The notes: generated by a model from the sequence alone, not told the origin. Shown: positions 25,311-36,454, counted from the stretch's first letter. The stretch: 64,000 nt of DNA from Arenicola marina (GCA_964019135.1 OZ025263.1:37302133-37366132), one strand, 5' to 3'. Translations and numbers: made by a program.

Positions 25311-26318
25311 TTGTTCTGAAATTCTTCATTACATGACTTTACTATGGTAGTGATTTAGACTAAATGGAATGGAATAAAATAGAAAATAATGGAACGATTT
25401 TTTACTTCCACGAAATTGTGAATAAAAAACTGTCCCCCACAAGGTTGTTTTGTCGTACGATCTTATCTGCAGTTTACCGAATACTTGTTGATGATGGCAA
25501 TCAGGGCGAAATTATGTCTTACATTATTTTAACCGGTAATTTACAACGGACACGGGATTTTTTACCAGGGGGTAGCGGCGGGGACCGGGGGGCAGGAACA
25601 GGGACCGGGGGTAGGGACAGGGACCGGGAGCAGAGACAAAGGACCGGGGGTAACTGCTCAAAAGATCATTGAACCAGTTTGTTCCACATAGGCTTAACAA
25701 ATATACAACTTGTTGAATAGTTTCTGATTGTCTTCCACAATTTCCACATATCGGAGTTCACACATTTACACATCTACATTCCCAATGTATTATAGGGTAC
25801 AAGGAATGTAGTGCCTAAGAAGCAATGCCTGCTTTCCGATTGCGTAATCAAAATATGTTTAATTAAACTAAGTACAAGATACTAGAGACTCGTCATCGAC
25901 AGTGTCGTTTGCTGGTAGAAGGTTAAACTGTTTCCATTCTTAATTCTCTATTTATAGCTCCAAGAGATCTCACCATTTCATTTCGTGAACCTTGCTGTAT
26001 GGCAAAGACTCCACCCATCCATTACACACAGGACTAACCGGGCGGTTGGCCCTCACCACAGCGCCTGTATTCACACGGCGCATCTTTCCAATGCTGCAAG
26101 AAACATCGTGCTTTCCAAGCTGCGGTTTGGAGCCCATAAAAGCAACGAAAGTTATATCTATTGGACACATTTTGTCCAGTCTAGAAATAGTCCCCTGGGA
26201 TATAGCATCCCCTCTAACACCATCCCGTGGCGGCCTGCCCCACTTAGGACCACTCGGAAGTGTACATTGTACCTAGTGGTACAGTGTGAGGGGTCACACC
26301 AATCTGCGTCTGTCTGAT
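25311..26318. other. Unique island with a G-rich tract
   Basis: 25565-25650 is a purine-rich run of GGGACCGGGGG-type units that could fold as a quadruplex. The minus-strand frame 25970-26170 (66 codons, GKMRRVNTGAVVRANRPVSP) is unbroken but unrecognised; it could be a transposon fragment. Confidence 0.4.
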
Positions 26319-26328
26319 TACACGTACA

Positions 26329-26518
26329 CAGTGAAACCTCAACAAACCGAAACCCGTGTAACCGAAATAAATCCGAAACCTTCTCACATGTCTCGATTAC
26401 AGGTCTCGATTTGCTTTATCGTGTACTTTAACCTTAATGAAACTAAAACCTTTATGAACCGAATATATCACCCTCTCCCAATAACAATAGGTGTATACGT
26501 ATAGAGGTTTCACCGGAT
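26329..26518. mobile_element. Short pogo/Tigger-like MITE (tentative)
   Basis: About 190 bp bounded by CAGTGAAACCTC (left) and GAGGTTTCACCG (right), an inverted 12-mer with one mismatch, with TA just outside each end. The repeated ACCGAAAC and CCGAATAT motifs inside are typical of pogo/Tigger-derived MITEs. No transposase frame is present. Confidence 0.45.
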
Positions 26519-26609
26519 ATATATGTACAGATATACATATATATATATACTTAATAACGGGATAACAAGCCGAATATGTTGATCGCTACTAGTCGACGGA
26601 GGGCCCAGT
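26519..26609. other. AT-rich spacer
   Basis: Contains (AT)n near 26520-26550, then unique DNA. Confidence 0.4.
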
Positions 26610-26786
26610 CGTGAATAGCAACCTGTCGTGAATAACAACCTGTCGTGAATAGCAACCTGTCGTGAATAGCAACCTGTCGTGAATAGCAACCTGTCGTGAA
26701 TAACAACCTGAATAACAACCTGTCGTGAATAGCAACCTGTCGTGAATAGCAACCTGTCGTGAATAGCAATCTGGCGGGGATAGCAA
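26610..26786. repeat. 17-bp array (GAATAGCAACCTGTCGT)
   Basis: About 10 copies of GAATAGCAACCTGTCGT, some with GAATAACAACC. It runs directly into the next array. Confidence 0.93.
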
Positions 26787-27396
26787 CCTGCCTACAGTCG
26801 TCGATAGGGCCCTGCCTACAGTCGTCGACAGGGCCCTGCCTACAGTCATCGACAGGGCCCTGCCTACAGTCATCGATAGGGCCCTGCTTACAGTCGTCGA
26901 TAGGGCCCTGCCTACAGTCGTCTATAGGGCCCTGCCTACAGTCGTCGACAGGGAACTGCCTACAGTCGTCGATAGGGACCTGCCTACAGTCGTCGACAGG
27001 GAACTGCCTACAGTCGTCGATAGGGACCTGCCTACAGTCGCCTATAGGGCCCTGCCTACAGTCGTCGATAGGGACCTGCCTACAGTCGTCGATAGGGACC
27101 TGCCTACAGTCGTCGATAGGGACCTGCCTACAGTCGTCGATAGGGCCCTGCCTACAGTCGTCTATAGGGCCCTGCCTAGAGTCGTCGACAGGGAACTGCC
27201 TACCTTCGTCGATAGGGACCTGCCTACAGTCGTCTATAGGGCCCTGCCTACAGTCGTCGACAGGGAACTGCCTACCGTCGGCGATAGGGACCTGCCTACA
27301 GTCGTCGATAGGGACCTGCCTACAGTCGTCGATAGGGACCTGCTTACAGTCGTTGATAGGGACCTGCTTACAGTCGTCGATAGGGACCTGTCTACA
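26787..27396. repeat. 24-bp array, about 25 copies
   Basis: Unit CCTGCCTACAGTCGTCGATA plus GGGA, alternating GGGACC, GGGCCC and GGGAAC forms. Open in frame as CLQSSIGT octapeptides, but with the same variability at all codon positions, so not coding. It abuts the start of the 27404 frame. Confidence 0.95.
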
Positions 27397-27403
27397 CCTC
27401 TAG

Positions 27404-28819
27404 ATGGCGACTGAGCCTGCTGAGAGCGTGCCCTCAAGCTGTGTGGACATGGACGCCGTGCTGTGGACCTGGGCCCAGACCGAGATGGGTGGCGCCTACA
27501 CAATTGAGGAGTTTGACGCGTCAGCGGTCAGCGTCAGGCAGCTCGGCGAGGCCTCCTACAGCACGGAGCGATGCTGGCACGCAAACCGCAACGAAAAGGA
27601 ACAGCATCTTGACAACAACGAACGTTTACCCAAAACCTGGCGTTTTGCGCACGACGTAACTCACCTATCGCAAGCCACGTGGACCGTTGTGAAAGGTTTC
27701 ACGTCCTCTATATTGACGCCCCTGAACCTAGTGCTTCAGCTTCCCGGTGGCGTGGCCAGCCCCGGCCTCCTGCCTGGCATCACCAGCCCCGGCCTCCTGC
27801 CTGGCACCACCAGCCCCGGCCTCCTGCCTGGCACCACCAGCCCCGGCTACCTGCCTGGCACCACCAGCCCCGGCCTCCTGCCTGGCACCACCAGCCCCGG
27901 CTTCCTGCCTGGCACCACCAGCCCCGGCCTCCTGCCTGGCACCACCAGCCCCGGCTACCTGCCTGGCACCACCAGCCCCGGCCTCCTGCCTGGCACCACC
28001 AGCCCCGGCCTCCTGCCTGGCACCACCAGCCCCGGCCTCCTGCCTGGCACCACCAGCCCCGGCCTCCTGCCTGGCACCACCAGCCCCGGCCTCCTGCCTG
28101 GCACCACCAGCCCCGGCTTCCTGCCTGGCATCACCAGCCCCGGCTTCCTGCCTGGCACCACCAGCCCCGGCCTCCTGCCTGGCACCACCAGCCCCGGCTA
28201 CCTGCCTGGCACCACCAGCCCCGGCCTCCTGCCTGGCACCACCAGCCCCGGCCTCCTGCCTGGCACCACCAGCCCCGGCCTCCTGCCTGGCACCACCAGC
28301 CCCGGCCTCCTGCCTGGCACCACCAGCCCCGGCCTCCTGCCTGGCACCACCAGCCCCGGCTTCCTGCCTGGCACCACCAGCCCCGGCCTCCTGCCTGGCA
28401 CCACCAGCCCCGGCCTCCTGCCTGGCACCACCAGGCCAGAGTGCTCCGCGGAAGGCCAGGGCTGGCGGTGTGAGGCGCGCAGCGAGCCGTCCTTGCACTG
28501 CGAGACCTTGGTCACCGTGAAGCCTTACTCCGCGAGCTGCGCACGCGCCGTCCTCCGCACCTGTCACCTTGACAACGCAGCCTTCAAGGTCGACGTCGGT
28601 ATGTCGGGCGACGTGACAGTTCGCGGCCACAAGAAACGCAGGCAGCACCACCAACAGGTAGTGACGTCATCAATCGACGCTTGCTTCGCCGGTCACTCGA
28701 GCTTTCGGCCTGTAGCCACAGGGAGCGCTGGGGTGTGTTTCACGCTGGAGGGGACTTGTACCGGCGAGGTGGCTCACTCCATTTTCACTGAAATTGTCCA
28801 ACTAGAAAGCCGAGTCTAA
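27404..28819 (+). CDS. Unrecognised 471-codon frame with a 27-bp (9-residue) repeat core
   Basis: The frame starts ATGGCGACTGAGCCTG immediately after a 24-bp array and ends at TAA 28819. It has three parts: unique residues 1-113 (containing DAVLWTWAQTEMGGAYTIEE), about 25 copies of LLPGTTSPG (about residues 115-343), and a unique C-terminal part of about 125 residues (containing VTVKPYSASCARAVLRTC). The unique flanks on both sides are open and GC-rich with a protein-like composition, which is the argument for a gene. Against it: the core is open on both strands, I recognise no domain, and no signal peptide or membrane segment is visible. Possible splice sites exist (CCTCTAG just before ATG; CAACAG|GTAGTG at 28656-28657), so it could be an exon. 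Confidence 0.28.
   Translation: MATEPAESVPSSCVDMDAVLWTWAQTEMGGAYTIEEFDASAVSVRQLGEASYSTERCWHANRNEKEQHLDNNERLPKTWRFAHDVTHLSQATWTVVKGFTSSILTPLNLVLQLPGGVASPGLLPGITSPGLLPGTTSPGLLPGTTSPGYLPGTTSPGLLPGTTSPGFLPGTTSPGLLPGTTSPGYLPGTTSPGLLPGTTSPGLLPGTTSPGLLPGTTSPGLLPGTTSPGLLPGTTSPGFLPGITSPGFLPGTTSPGLLPGTTSPGYLPGTTSPGLLPGTTSPGLLPGTTSPGLLPGTTSPGLLPGTTSPGLLPGTTSPGFLPGTTSPGLLPGTTSPGLLPGTTRPECSAEGQGWRCEARSEPSLHCETLVTVKPYSASCARAVLRTCHLDNAAFKVDVGMSGDVTVRGHKKRRQHHQQVVTSSIDACFAGHSSFRPVATGSAGVCFTLEGTCTGEVAHSIFTEIVQLESRV
27750..28433. repeat. 27-bp array inside the 27404 frame
   Basis: About 25 copies of GGCACCACCAGCCCCGGCCT plus CCTGCCT. Variants CTAC, CTTC and ATC change single residues of LLPGTTSPG (Y, F, I). 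Very homogeneous. Confidence 0.97.
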
Positions 28820-29085
28820 GCTGGAACTACGAACCTTGTTAACGCCGCACCTTGGCAATTGTCTTGTTTCCGTGGGTATTTCGCTCTTGAGGTCTAAGAG
28901 ATCACGTTGCTATCTCCAAAACAATGTCGTTTATTCCAAAATCATGTCGTTTATTCCATAATCATGTCGTTTATTCAGAAATGCTATTCAATAACCACTT
29001 TGTTTATTCAGAATAGCTATTCAATAACCATTTTGTTTATTCATTATGTCGTTTATTTCATGTCCATGTCGCTATTCAATAACCT
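28820..29085. repeat. Short AT-rich array of ATGTCGTTTATTC units
   Basis: 28918-29078 holds irregular copies of ATGTCGTTTATTC and GCTATTCAATAACC, 20-30 bp apart. 28820-28917 is unique. Confidence 0.75.
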
Positions 29086-31112
29086 GCAGGAGGTCCAACA
29101 GTGGGTTCAGTGGGGTGTCTCGCGGGGGGAAGGTCCAGCGGGGGGTTCAGTGGGGCTTCCAGCGAAGGGTCCTCTAGGGTTCCAGCATGGGGTCTAGCAG
29201 AGGTTCCAGCTTGGGATCCAGCAGGGGGTCCAGCAGGGGTCCAGCAGGGGTCCAGTGGGATTTCAGCAGGGGGTTCAGCAGGGGGTCCAGCAAGGTGTTC
29301 AGCTGGGGGTCCAGCAGGGCGTCCAGCAGGGCGTTCAGCAGGAGGTCCAGCAGTGCGTCCAGCAGGGCGTTCAGCAGGGGCTCCAGCAGGGGGTTCAGCA
29401 GGGGGTCCAGCAGGGGTCTAGCAGGGGGTCCAGCAGGGGGTTCAGCAGGGTGTCCAGCAGGGGGTCCAGCAGGGGGTCCAGCAGGGGGTCCAGCAGGGGG
29501 TCCAGCAGGGGGTTCAGTGGGGTGTCTCGCGAGGGGGTCCAGCAGGGGGTCCAGTGGGGGGTCCAGCAGGGGTCCACTGTGGTTCCAGCAGGGGGTCTAG
29601 TAGGGGGTCCAGCAGGGGTCCACTGTGGGTCCAGCAGGGGTCCAGCAGGGGGTTCAGCAGGGCGTCCAGCAGGGCGTTCAGCAGGGGTTCCAGCTGGGGG
29701 TCCAGCAGGGGGTTCAGCAGGGGGTCCAGCAGGGGGTTCAGCAGGGGGTCCAGCAGGGGTCCAGCAGGGGTCCACTGGGGGTTCAGCAGGGGCTCCAGCA
29801 GGGGGTCCAGCAGGGGGTTCAGTGGGGTGTCTCGCGGGGGGGATCCAGAGGGGGGTTCAGTGGGGGCTCCAGCGAAGGGTCCACTGGGGTTCCAGCAGGG
29901 GTTCCAGCTGAGGGTCCAGCAGGGGTCCAGCAGGGGGTCCAGCAGAGCGTCCAGCAGTGGGTCCAGCAGGTGGTCCAGCAGGGGTCCAACAGGGGTCCAG
30001 CAGGGTCCACTGGGGGTTCAGCAGGGGCTCCGGCAGGGGGTCCAGCAGGGGGTCCAGCAGGGGGTCCAGCAAGGGTCCAGCAGGGGTCCAGCAGGGGGTC
30101 CAGCAGGGGGTTCAGCAGGGTGTCCAGCAGGGGGTCCAGCAGGGGGTCCAGTAGGGGGTCCAGCCGGGGGTCCAGTGGGGTGTCTCGCGGGGGGGATCCA
30201 GAGGGGAGTTCAGTGGGGGCTCCAGCAAAGGGTCCACTGGGGTTCCAGCAGAGGTTCCAGCTGAGGGTCCAGCAGGGGTACAGAAGGGGGTCCAGCAGGG
30301 GGTCCAGTAGGGGGTCCAGCAGGGGTCCACTGTGGGTCCAGCAGGGGGTCCAGTAGGGGGTCCAGCAGGGTTCCACTGTGGGTCCAGCAGGGGGTCCAGT
30401 AGGGGGTCCAGCAGGGGTCCACTGTGGGTCCAGCAGGGGGTTCAGTGGGGTGTATCGCTGGGGGAGGGGTCCAGCGGGGGGTTCAGTCGGGGCTCCAGTG
30501 GGGTGTCTCGCGGGGGGGCGGGGGCCAGCGGGGGTTCAGTGGGGGCTCCAGCGAAGGGTCCAGTGGTGGGTTCAGTGGGGGCTCCAGTGGGGTGTCTTGC
30601 GGGGGGGGGGTCCAGCGGGGGGTTCAGTGGGGTGTCTCGCGGGGGGGCGTCCAGCGGGGGTTGAGTGGGGGCTCCAGCGAAGGGTCCAGTGGTGGGATCA
30701 GTGGGGGCTCCAGCGAAGGGTCCAGTGGTGGGTTCAATGGGGGCTCCAGTGGGCTGTCTTGCGGGGGGGAGGGGTCCAGCGGCGGGTTCAGTGGGGGCTC
30801 CAGTGGGGTGTCTCGCGGGGGGGGTTCAGCGGGGGTTCAGTGGGGGCTCCAGCGAAGGGTTCAGTGGTGGGTTCAGTGGGGGCTCCAGCGAAGGGTCCAG
30901 CGGGGGTTCAGAGGGGGCTCCAGCGAAGGGTCCAGTGGTGGGTTCAGTGGTGGGTTCAGTGGGGGCTCCAGCAAAGGGTCCAGTGGTGGGTTCAGTGGAG
31001 GCTCCAGCGTATGGTCCAGCGGGGGGTTCAGTGGGGGCTCCAGCGAAGGGTTTAGTGGTGGGTTCAGTGGGGGCTCCAGCGTAAGGTCCAGCGGGGGGTT
31101 CAGTGGGGGCTC
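29086..31112. repeat. 12-bp G-rich array and its 36-bp derivative
   Basis: 29086-30470 is mainly (AGCAGGGGGTCC)n with TTCAGC and one-G-deleted variants. 30470-31112 is dominated by a longer unit (GGGGGCTCCAGCGAAGGGTC then CAGTGGTGGGTTCAGT). A marker GGGGTGTCTCGCGGG recurs at about 29111, 29519, 29823 and 30177, and then more often. GGGGG runs are spaced by 7-nt TCCAGCA loops, so the plus strand is a good quadruplex candidate. Open frames of up to 298 codons here are repeat artefacts. Confidence 0.95.
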
Positions 31113-31366
31113 CAGCTGGATGGCGCACTATACTGTGTATTGCTGTGTGTTTGCCCTGTACCGTCTGTCAGATCGTGCAGACCGTAACGTGGTCCTTCTG
31201 TTAGCGAGCGACAGGCTGTCCGACATAATCCGGCAGATAAGTGCACTTTGGAACGGAATCGTTCAAATTGTGAGGTACTATTCGAACCACTTTCTCGGAA
31301 AAAACACGTTAGCCAATTAACATTTCAAGATTGCGGCCGTGATATTCCAAGATGGCCGCTAGCGTG
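31113..31366. other. Unique spacer after the G-rich array
   Basis: A plus-strand frame runs out of the array to TAA 31320 with unremarkable sequence. No gene seen. Confidence 0.4.
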
Positions 31367-31680
31367 ATATTGGGGCTGTACAGTTATCGGGAGTTCTATA
31401 TCAGGTTTAGGTCCTTTGGGGCCAACAAATAAAACACGTGCTCCGTTTGAGTGATGGGAACCGGCCGGCTGCACGGTTTGTGCGTAAAGAAGCGAAACTA
31501 TTTTTTGTTTGCTTTGGTCCAGGCATTCCGAACTATAAAATCATAATTCAGTTAAACATAAGACATCTATCTCTCCATAATGCATGCCCCCTTTGATGAG
31601 ACTGTCGGAAGCGTTGTATTTTGAGGCAAATCATCGGTGTTTACAAACATTAGTTCGCCTGACACTGACAGCCACTCCCG
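31367..31680 (+). repeat. Dispersed repeat, copy 1
   Basis: Contains GGGCTGTACAG, AACACGTGCTC, GGGAACCGGCC, ACTATAAAATCATAAT and TCGCCTGACACTGACAG, in the same order and spacing as copy 2 at 33080-33605. Short and diverged. The 5' part has a B-box-like GGAGTTCTATATC (GGGTTCTATTTCC in copy 2), so a SINE origin is possible. Confidence 0.6.
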
Positions 31681-33079
31681 AGTAACGGAAAAACTCAATC
31701 AGGGGGTCAATCCAAAATTTAGTCACAATGACAAACTATCCCTTTGCAATGTGTTATGGAGTCTACATATCTCAATGAAAGAACTCAAATTTTCTTTAAA
31801 AAAATGCACTGGATCAGTGGCTTAAGCACCACCCCCCACCATTACCAATTTCTCGCCCCACGGTCATCTACCTCAAAAATGTGAATAATATCAACTAATT
31901 TAATAAATAAATAACAACTTATTAGTAGTTTCCATTCGCAGTCAGCATCGCCGAAACGGCGTTGCCATTTGAAGACATCGGCCGAGAAAGGGAGTTGCCA
32001 TGCTCGGAGAAGCATGTCATGAGAGGGCGTTGTCAATTTTGGCTGCGCATGAACATGTTATGCGCTACGAACACTGTTTATATTGCTTCTAGATCAAAAT
32101 CGATGGATCGGGATACTAAAAGAAGAGTTTCTCTTTCCTAAGCATCAATGCGTAAGGTATTTGAGAAAAGTCAAAGTTGGTGAATGGAATTTGTCATTCA
32201 CACCACTGTGTCGACATTGTGTGTGCTCAAGAGCAGCATATAATACTCAACATTATTGAACTTGCCATAGCGACCATGTACATTAACAGATTCCCGCCTG
32301 CTTGATAAACATAAGCAGGTTGGATGTATGCCTATGTTTCCATTCCTAAATGCGGGTTTTCTCCCTACACCAGACACTGTCTTAGGGGTGGGGGGAAGGG
32401 GAGGGGGGGGGGGTATTTGCATTCCACGGGATTGGGCTTTTCATTTCACCGTGAACTGGGAATGAGGAAAATAATTCTTCGTTAAGTTAAGTTATATCAT
32501 GTATTCGTCTTTCCTTTGTATATTATATGGTTTTAACTTATCCTGATCTGGGAATAAAGAAATGTATTGTTCGTGATGTGTGAACACGATCTCCACACCA
32601 TCCCCCAACCCCTCACACACAGACACCTATCATAAGACTACATAACCTTTTGATTTGTAGAATCGCAAATGATTTTGAAGCATTGTGGACTATGCGAACA
32701 AGTAGTTCAGATGGATGAATTATTCAGCGTATGGCGTCAGCTCTAAGGTTAGCTACCATTGGAATATAAATGTAAACGTCCGAGAAAGGGAGTTGTCATG
32801 TGCGATTTTCCAGTGAACACTTAACATTCCTTTAAAACATAGCTCAACGTGTTCTTAGCATTGCATGTTGTGCATCGGCGGCAGGAATGCTTCACCGTTG
32901 CTGCCTGGACTGTTAACCAGAAGTTTCACAACGTGAAGAGGCCTAATGGCATGGGTTGGCACACCAGTCGGCATTCCTCGCGTTGGGGGATGTGTTTGTG
33001 TGCGACTTTTCTCATATGCAGGTCTCGTTGTTCTTTCTTTGCGTAACATACACGTCACCCCTACATCATAGCAAAGATA
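31681..33079. other. Unique DNA, no gene seen
   Basis: AT-rich sequence with a poly-G run at 32389-32413. A short direct repeat CCGAGAAAGGGAGTTG occurs near 31983 and 32782. The 65-93 codon frames at 32849-33136 overlap each other on opposite strands and match nothing known to me. Confidence 0.4.
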
Positions 33080-33605
33080 TAGGGCTGTACAGCTCGCGGG
33101 TTCTATTTCCGGTTTAGGTCTTTTGGGGACCAACAAAAAAACACGTGCTCTTTGAACGAGTGCGCATCACGCTGGTGCCTTGCTGCAACTGCGTGACTCG
33201 CACTCATTGTAGTCAACGTTTTAGTGTTGGGAACCGGCCAGCTGCGCGGTTTGTGCGTGAAAAATCGAGTGGGTGTGAAACTATTTTTGGTTTGTTTTGG
33301 TCCAGACATGGCTAACTATAAAATCATAATATAGTTAAAGATAAGACATTTATCTCTCCATAATGCACGTGGTCCGTTCGATGAGACTGTTGGAAGCGTT
33401 GTATTTTGAGCCAAATCATCGATGTTTACAGTTCTACGACTAACGGAGCACTATTGTCCTCACCTGCTCAGTCCATATAAGGAGCGTTGTTACGCAACCA
33501 TAGATACCGCGCGCAGACACGCGCGTCATGATGATTATTACGTCATACGACATCGAAAACCCCGCGCAGCACGTTAGATCGCCTGACACTGACAGTCACT
33601 CATGA
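33080..33605 (+). repeat. Dispersed repeat, copy 2
   Basis: Longer, diverged copy of 31367-31680, with an insertion before TCGCCTGACACTGACAGTC that includes a CpG-rich GCGCGCAGACACGCGCG stretch (near 33510). Both copies lie in the same orientation, about 1.7 kb apart. Confidence 0.6.
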
Positions 33606-33863
33606 GACAACCGCATTCTGGTTTATCAACTGCCTAACCGCTCATACATTACATAAATCTACTCGGATGGTTATAATTCGGATATGCACATAACTTCAGT
33701 GGTTATTTGTGCTTCCAAGGACAGCTTTAGCCGATCTTGTGTGTGAGGCGAGTGAAGGCAAACAACCGGAAGGTAGGCAGCACGTACAGGCCGTTGATGC
33801 TAGGCATTGACGTAGAGTATAGGTATCCCGGTCTCGTGGGGTCTCGATAAGATCCTGAAGTAC

Positions 33864-34737
33864 TATTAGTACACCAAGATAGGTCATACGGCAAAAGCGC
33901 ATTGTAAAATGTGTAATACGGCGAGTAGTGGCGCCGCTATGCGGCGAGCGCGAAACTTTGGCCTGCCACCGCGCTGACGACAACGCAGACTGCGTGATAA
34001 GCGGCGCCCTGTGAACTACAAATTGAATTTTAGCGCTATTAATTCGGGTGATATAAAGCCTGGTGGTGTTCTTTCATGCTTTCAGGTATATTTTACATAA
34101 AATATATATAATTTTCTATTTTTCATGCGGCAATAAATAGTTGTTAGTTTCATCAAGGCGTCATATTTCGAGAACGTCACTGACTGGCAGTCAACAGTTT
34201 GGCTTCCCTAATTCGCTGATAATTTTGCTCGTTGGAAACTATGATGTATCCTTGACTGATGGGTTATAAAATACAACAACTTCATAATTATTTAGCATTT
34301 AGCGGTCTCCTGTCTTTGTTTGATTGACACATTTCGTTGGACAATAGATTCGTCTACCCTTCAACGCCACTGCAAACAGTTTCCCAACTAGTGTACAACA
34401 AACGCAACGACGCCGGAAGTTCAGTTTCATAAGTAAAACTCGGGCTTTCCGACGAAATACACTTGAAAGAGACATTTTGCAGATGAAACCCAGAGCGGAT
34501 CCAAGGGGAGAGGGGTTATTTAGGGATGTTAAAGTCGACATTTTTGCCACCCCTCCCACTGGTTGTAAAAATTAGTGGACATGTGCGGCCATTTCGCTCA
34601 ATTTATGGCAGAACAAACTTGAAGCTGATGCCTGTCGACGGCGGTTCTGTGCAACACCACGCGCTCACCGCTTGGCGGCGCCACCGGAGAACGATTACAA
34701 GGAAATCACCGTATGACCTATCTTGGTGTACTAATAT
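33864..34737. mobile_element. MITE-like inverted-repeat element, 0.87 kb
   Basis: TATTAGTACACCAAGATAGG followed by TCATACGG at the left (33864-33891) reappears reverse-complemented at 34709-34737. Weaker matching continues inward through GTGGCGCCGC and GAGCGCG, so the arms span about 110 bp with divergence. The interior shows no transposase. The target-site duplication is unclear. Confidence 0.5.
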
Positions 34738-36312
34738 CTTTGATCATAGATAGTCAGGATACCAGTGTGCGCAGAGATTCTAAACTCGTTCCGAACACGT
34801 GCTTCGTTTGTTTGTCTCCAAAATGAGGAAACCAGAAGTCTAAGCGAACAAGACTTTATATCCCTACTATTCGCCTTATTCACGGAATCTCCATATTGAC
34901 GCCAAAACGAGGCTGTGCCTGCAAACACAAACTGCGTGACTCGTTCAACGCGTGAAATCTAATAGGAGACACACTGCTGCGGGTTCGCTGCGAAATAGCT
35001 CCCAGGTGTTTTCAGCAATAAAATTACCGATTTAGGCAGAAGAAAAGGGTGTGTGCGTTCTGGAACAATTACATGTACAAAATGATGGTCTTTTGGAGCG
35101 AGTAGTCCTATATATACGAACAAGGGGGGGGGGGGGGGGGGCTTCCCGCGGCATGCAACAAGAGTCAATTCACATGGAAGCCCACCCTCCCCTATATGTT
35201 TTAACTCGCTTTCCACGTTAGCTAGTATTTTTGTGCTGTAACATGTCAGTCTATAGACCTACTATTCTTTCTTTATTATGAGTACTATTTATTGAGTGAA
35301 TCGTATGACCCGGACAATCTTTGCCATTAAGCCTAATACCCATGATAGATATATCTAAGTGAATACTTGCGCACGCCAGCATTGTTGAATCCCGTGTTAA
35401 CATATTTTGCCCGTTAGGTTGCATCGTCGGAGCATGGGAAGGTATTTATGGTGGGTATTTGGAATTATCAACATATGAATCTTATTTATCTTCCACTTTG
35501 CAGATAAGCTCTGTTGAACTGATAGCATCCCACTACTGGTCAGGGAACCCCCGCAGCTGGACGAGGTCACCCGTGCCGTGTGGCATAGGCCTACGCGTTG
35601 AGCTATTGTCAAATGTGCTCGAAACAGATTCAAATTTGCAGAAATAGTTATTATTTGTTAACAAGTTTAAGCAATAATGACCTGACAGACTTAATAGTGA
35701 CCATTGACGGTAGGAGAGAAAGGCACTGGTGCCAGACACCAGGGCCACTCATCATATGCACTAGCCGTTCGCGGGCAAACTTGCAGGTATAGCCTCGTTC
35801 TCGCACCGGAACTCCCAACATGGGAATAAGGCGAATGAGCTGGTGACCTAGTAGTTGTGACTACTAGTTGTAGTCGTAGTTGTGACTACGCTTTGCATGT
35901 GCACCAAGGCATGCGCACGGTTTACGTCATCCCGCAAAAGTTAAGCATAATGGCAAGCCGCAAGCTCCCCGCACGGTGGTGCTACGCAAGCTAGCTTTTA
36001 CCGCTGCTGTCGGCCGGGGGCAAATTTCAAGATTCTTGAAAAATGGTCAAATCAGCTGTAATTTCTCGCAACATTATAATTTTCAACAATAAAACATAAA
36101 AATAACGAGCTTTGTGTATTTTTATACAGAAGAAAACATGTTGTACCCTTTCGAAAAAGTTGATTTCAGGCGTTATTAGACTTAGGCTGGGTCCCAGCAC
36201 TAATTTGTAGAAATGCGCGACGCATTTTTCCTATCAATCTGCGCAGCGCCGCCCTGGCGAGCGAGTGTGAAAATGCATTGAGGACGTAGGCGACAACAGA
36301 GATATAATGGAG
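34738..36312. other. Mostly unique DNA with local hairpins
   Basis: Contains an 18-G run at 35125-35141, a hairpin cluster at 35850-35892 built from GTAGTTGTGACTAC, and a possible exon-like frame 35505-35647 after CTTCCACTTTGCAG whose product (ISSVELIASHYWSG...) I do not recognise. No supported gene. Confidence 0.35.
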
Positions 36313-36314
36313 CC

Positions 36315-36454
36315 CTAGCGGAGTGAGTCGAAGGCAGAGAGTGTAAGAGCGGGTGCCAGGTATTGCACGTAGGTGAAGGTCACGGCATTTCTATTTCGCC
36401 CGATAGGTGACGCACTACTCCCACGTGACTGGTTCCCCTGTGCGGAGATACAGG
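36315..36454 (+). repeat. Block A, inverted copy of 40190-40385
   Basis: Shares CTAGCGGAGTGAGTCGAAGG, CGATAGGTGACGCACTACTC and CCCCTGTGCGGAGATACAGG with the reverse complement of 40190-40385. It lies just outside the left inverted end of the satellite structure. Confidence 0.8.

Noticed and set aside
28510-28660. KPYSASCARAVL as the missing SPO16 C-terminal exon
   Set aside because: Only KPY, S and C agree with the family; the following residues and the lack of a proper acceptor do not fit.
29101-31320. Gly/Ser/Arg or Gly/Pro-rich frames resembling collagen or RGG proteins
   Set aside because: Translation of a 12-bp G-rich repeat; frameshifts from one-G deletions are frequent.
31367-33605. 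tRNA gene suggested by the B-box-like motif
   Set aside because: No A box at the right distance, no cloverleaf, and the two copies are diverged.
34150-34215. AKAY-like / STVW peptide as the SPO16 end
   Set aside because: Stop codons lie just upstream in frame, there is no acceptor, and it sits inside an inverted-repeat element.
35505-35647. Exon-like frame after CTTTGCAG
   Set aside because: Good acceptor and clean 47-codon frame, but an unrecognised product and no partner exons; kept only as a remark.
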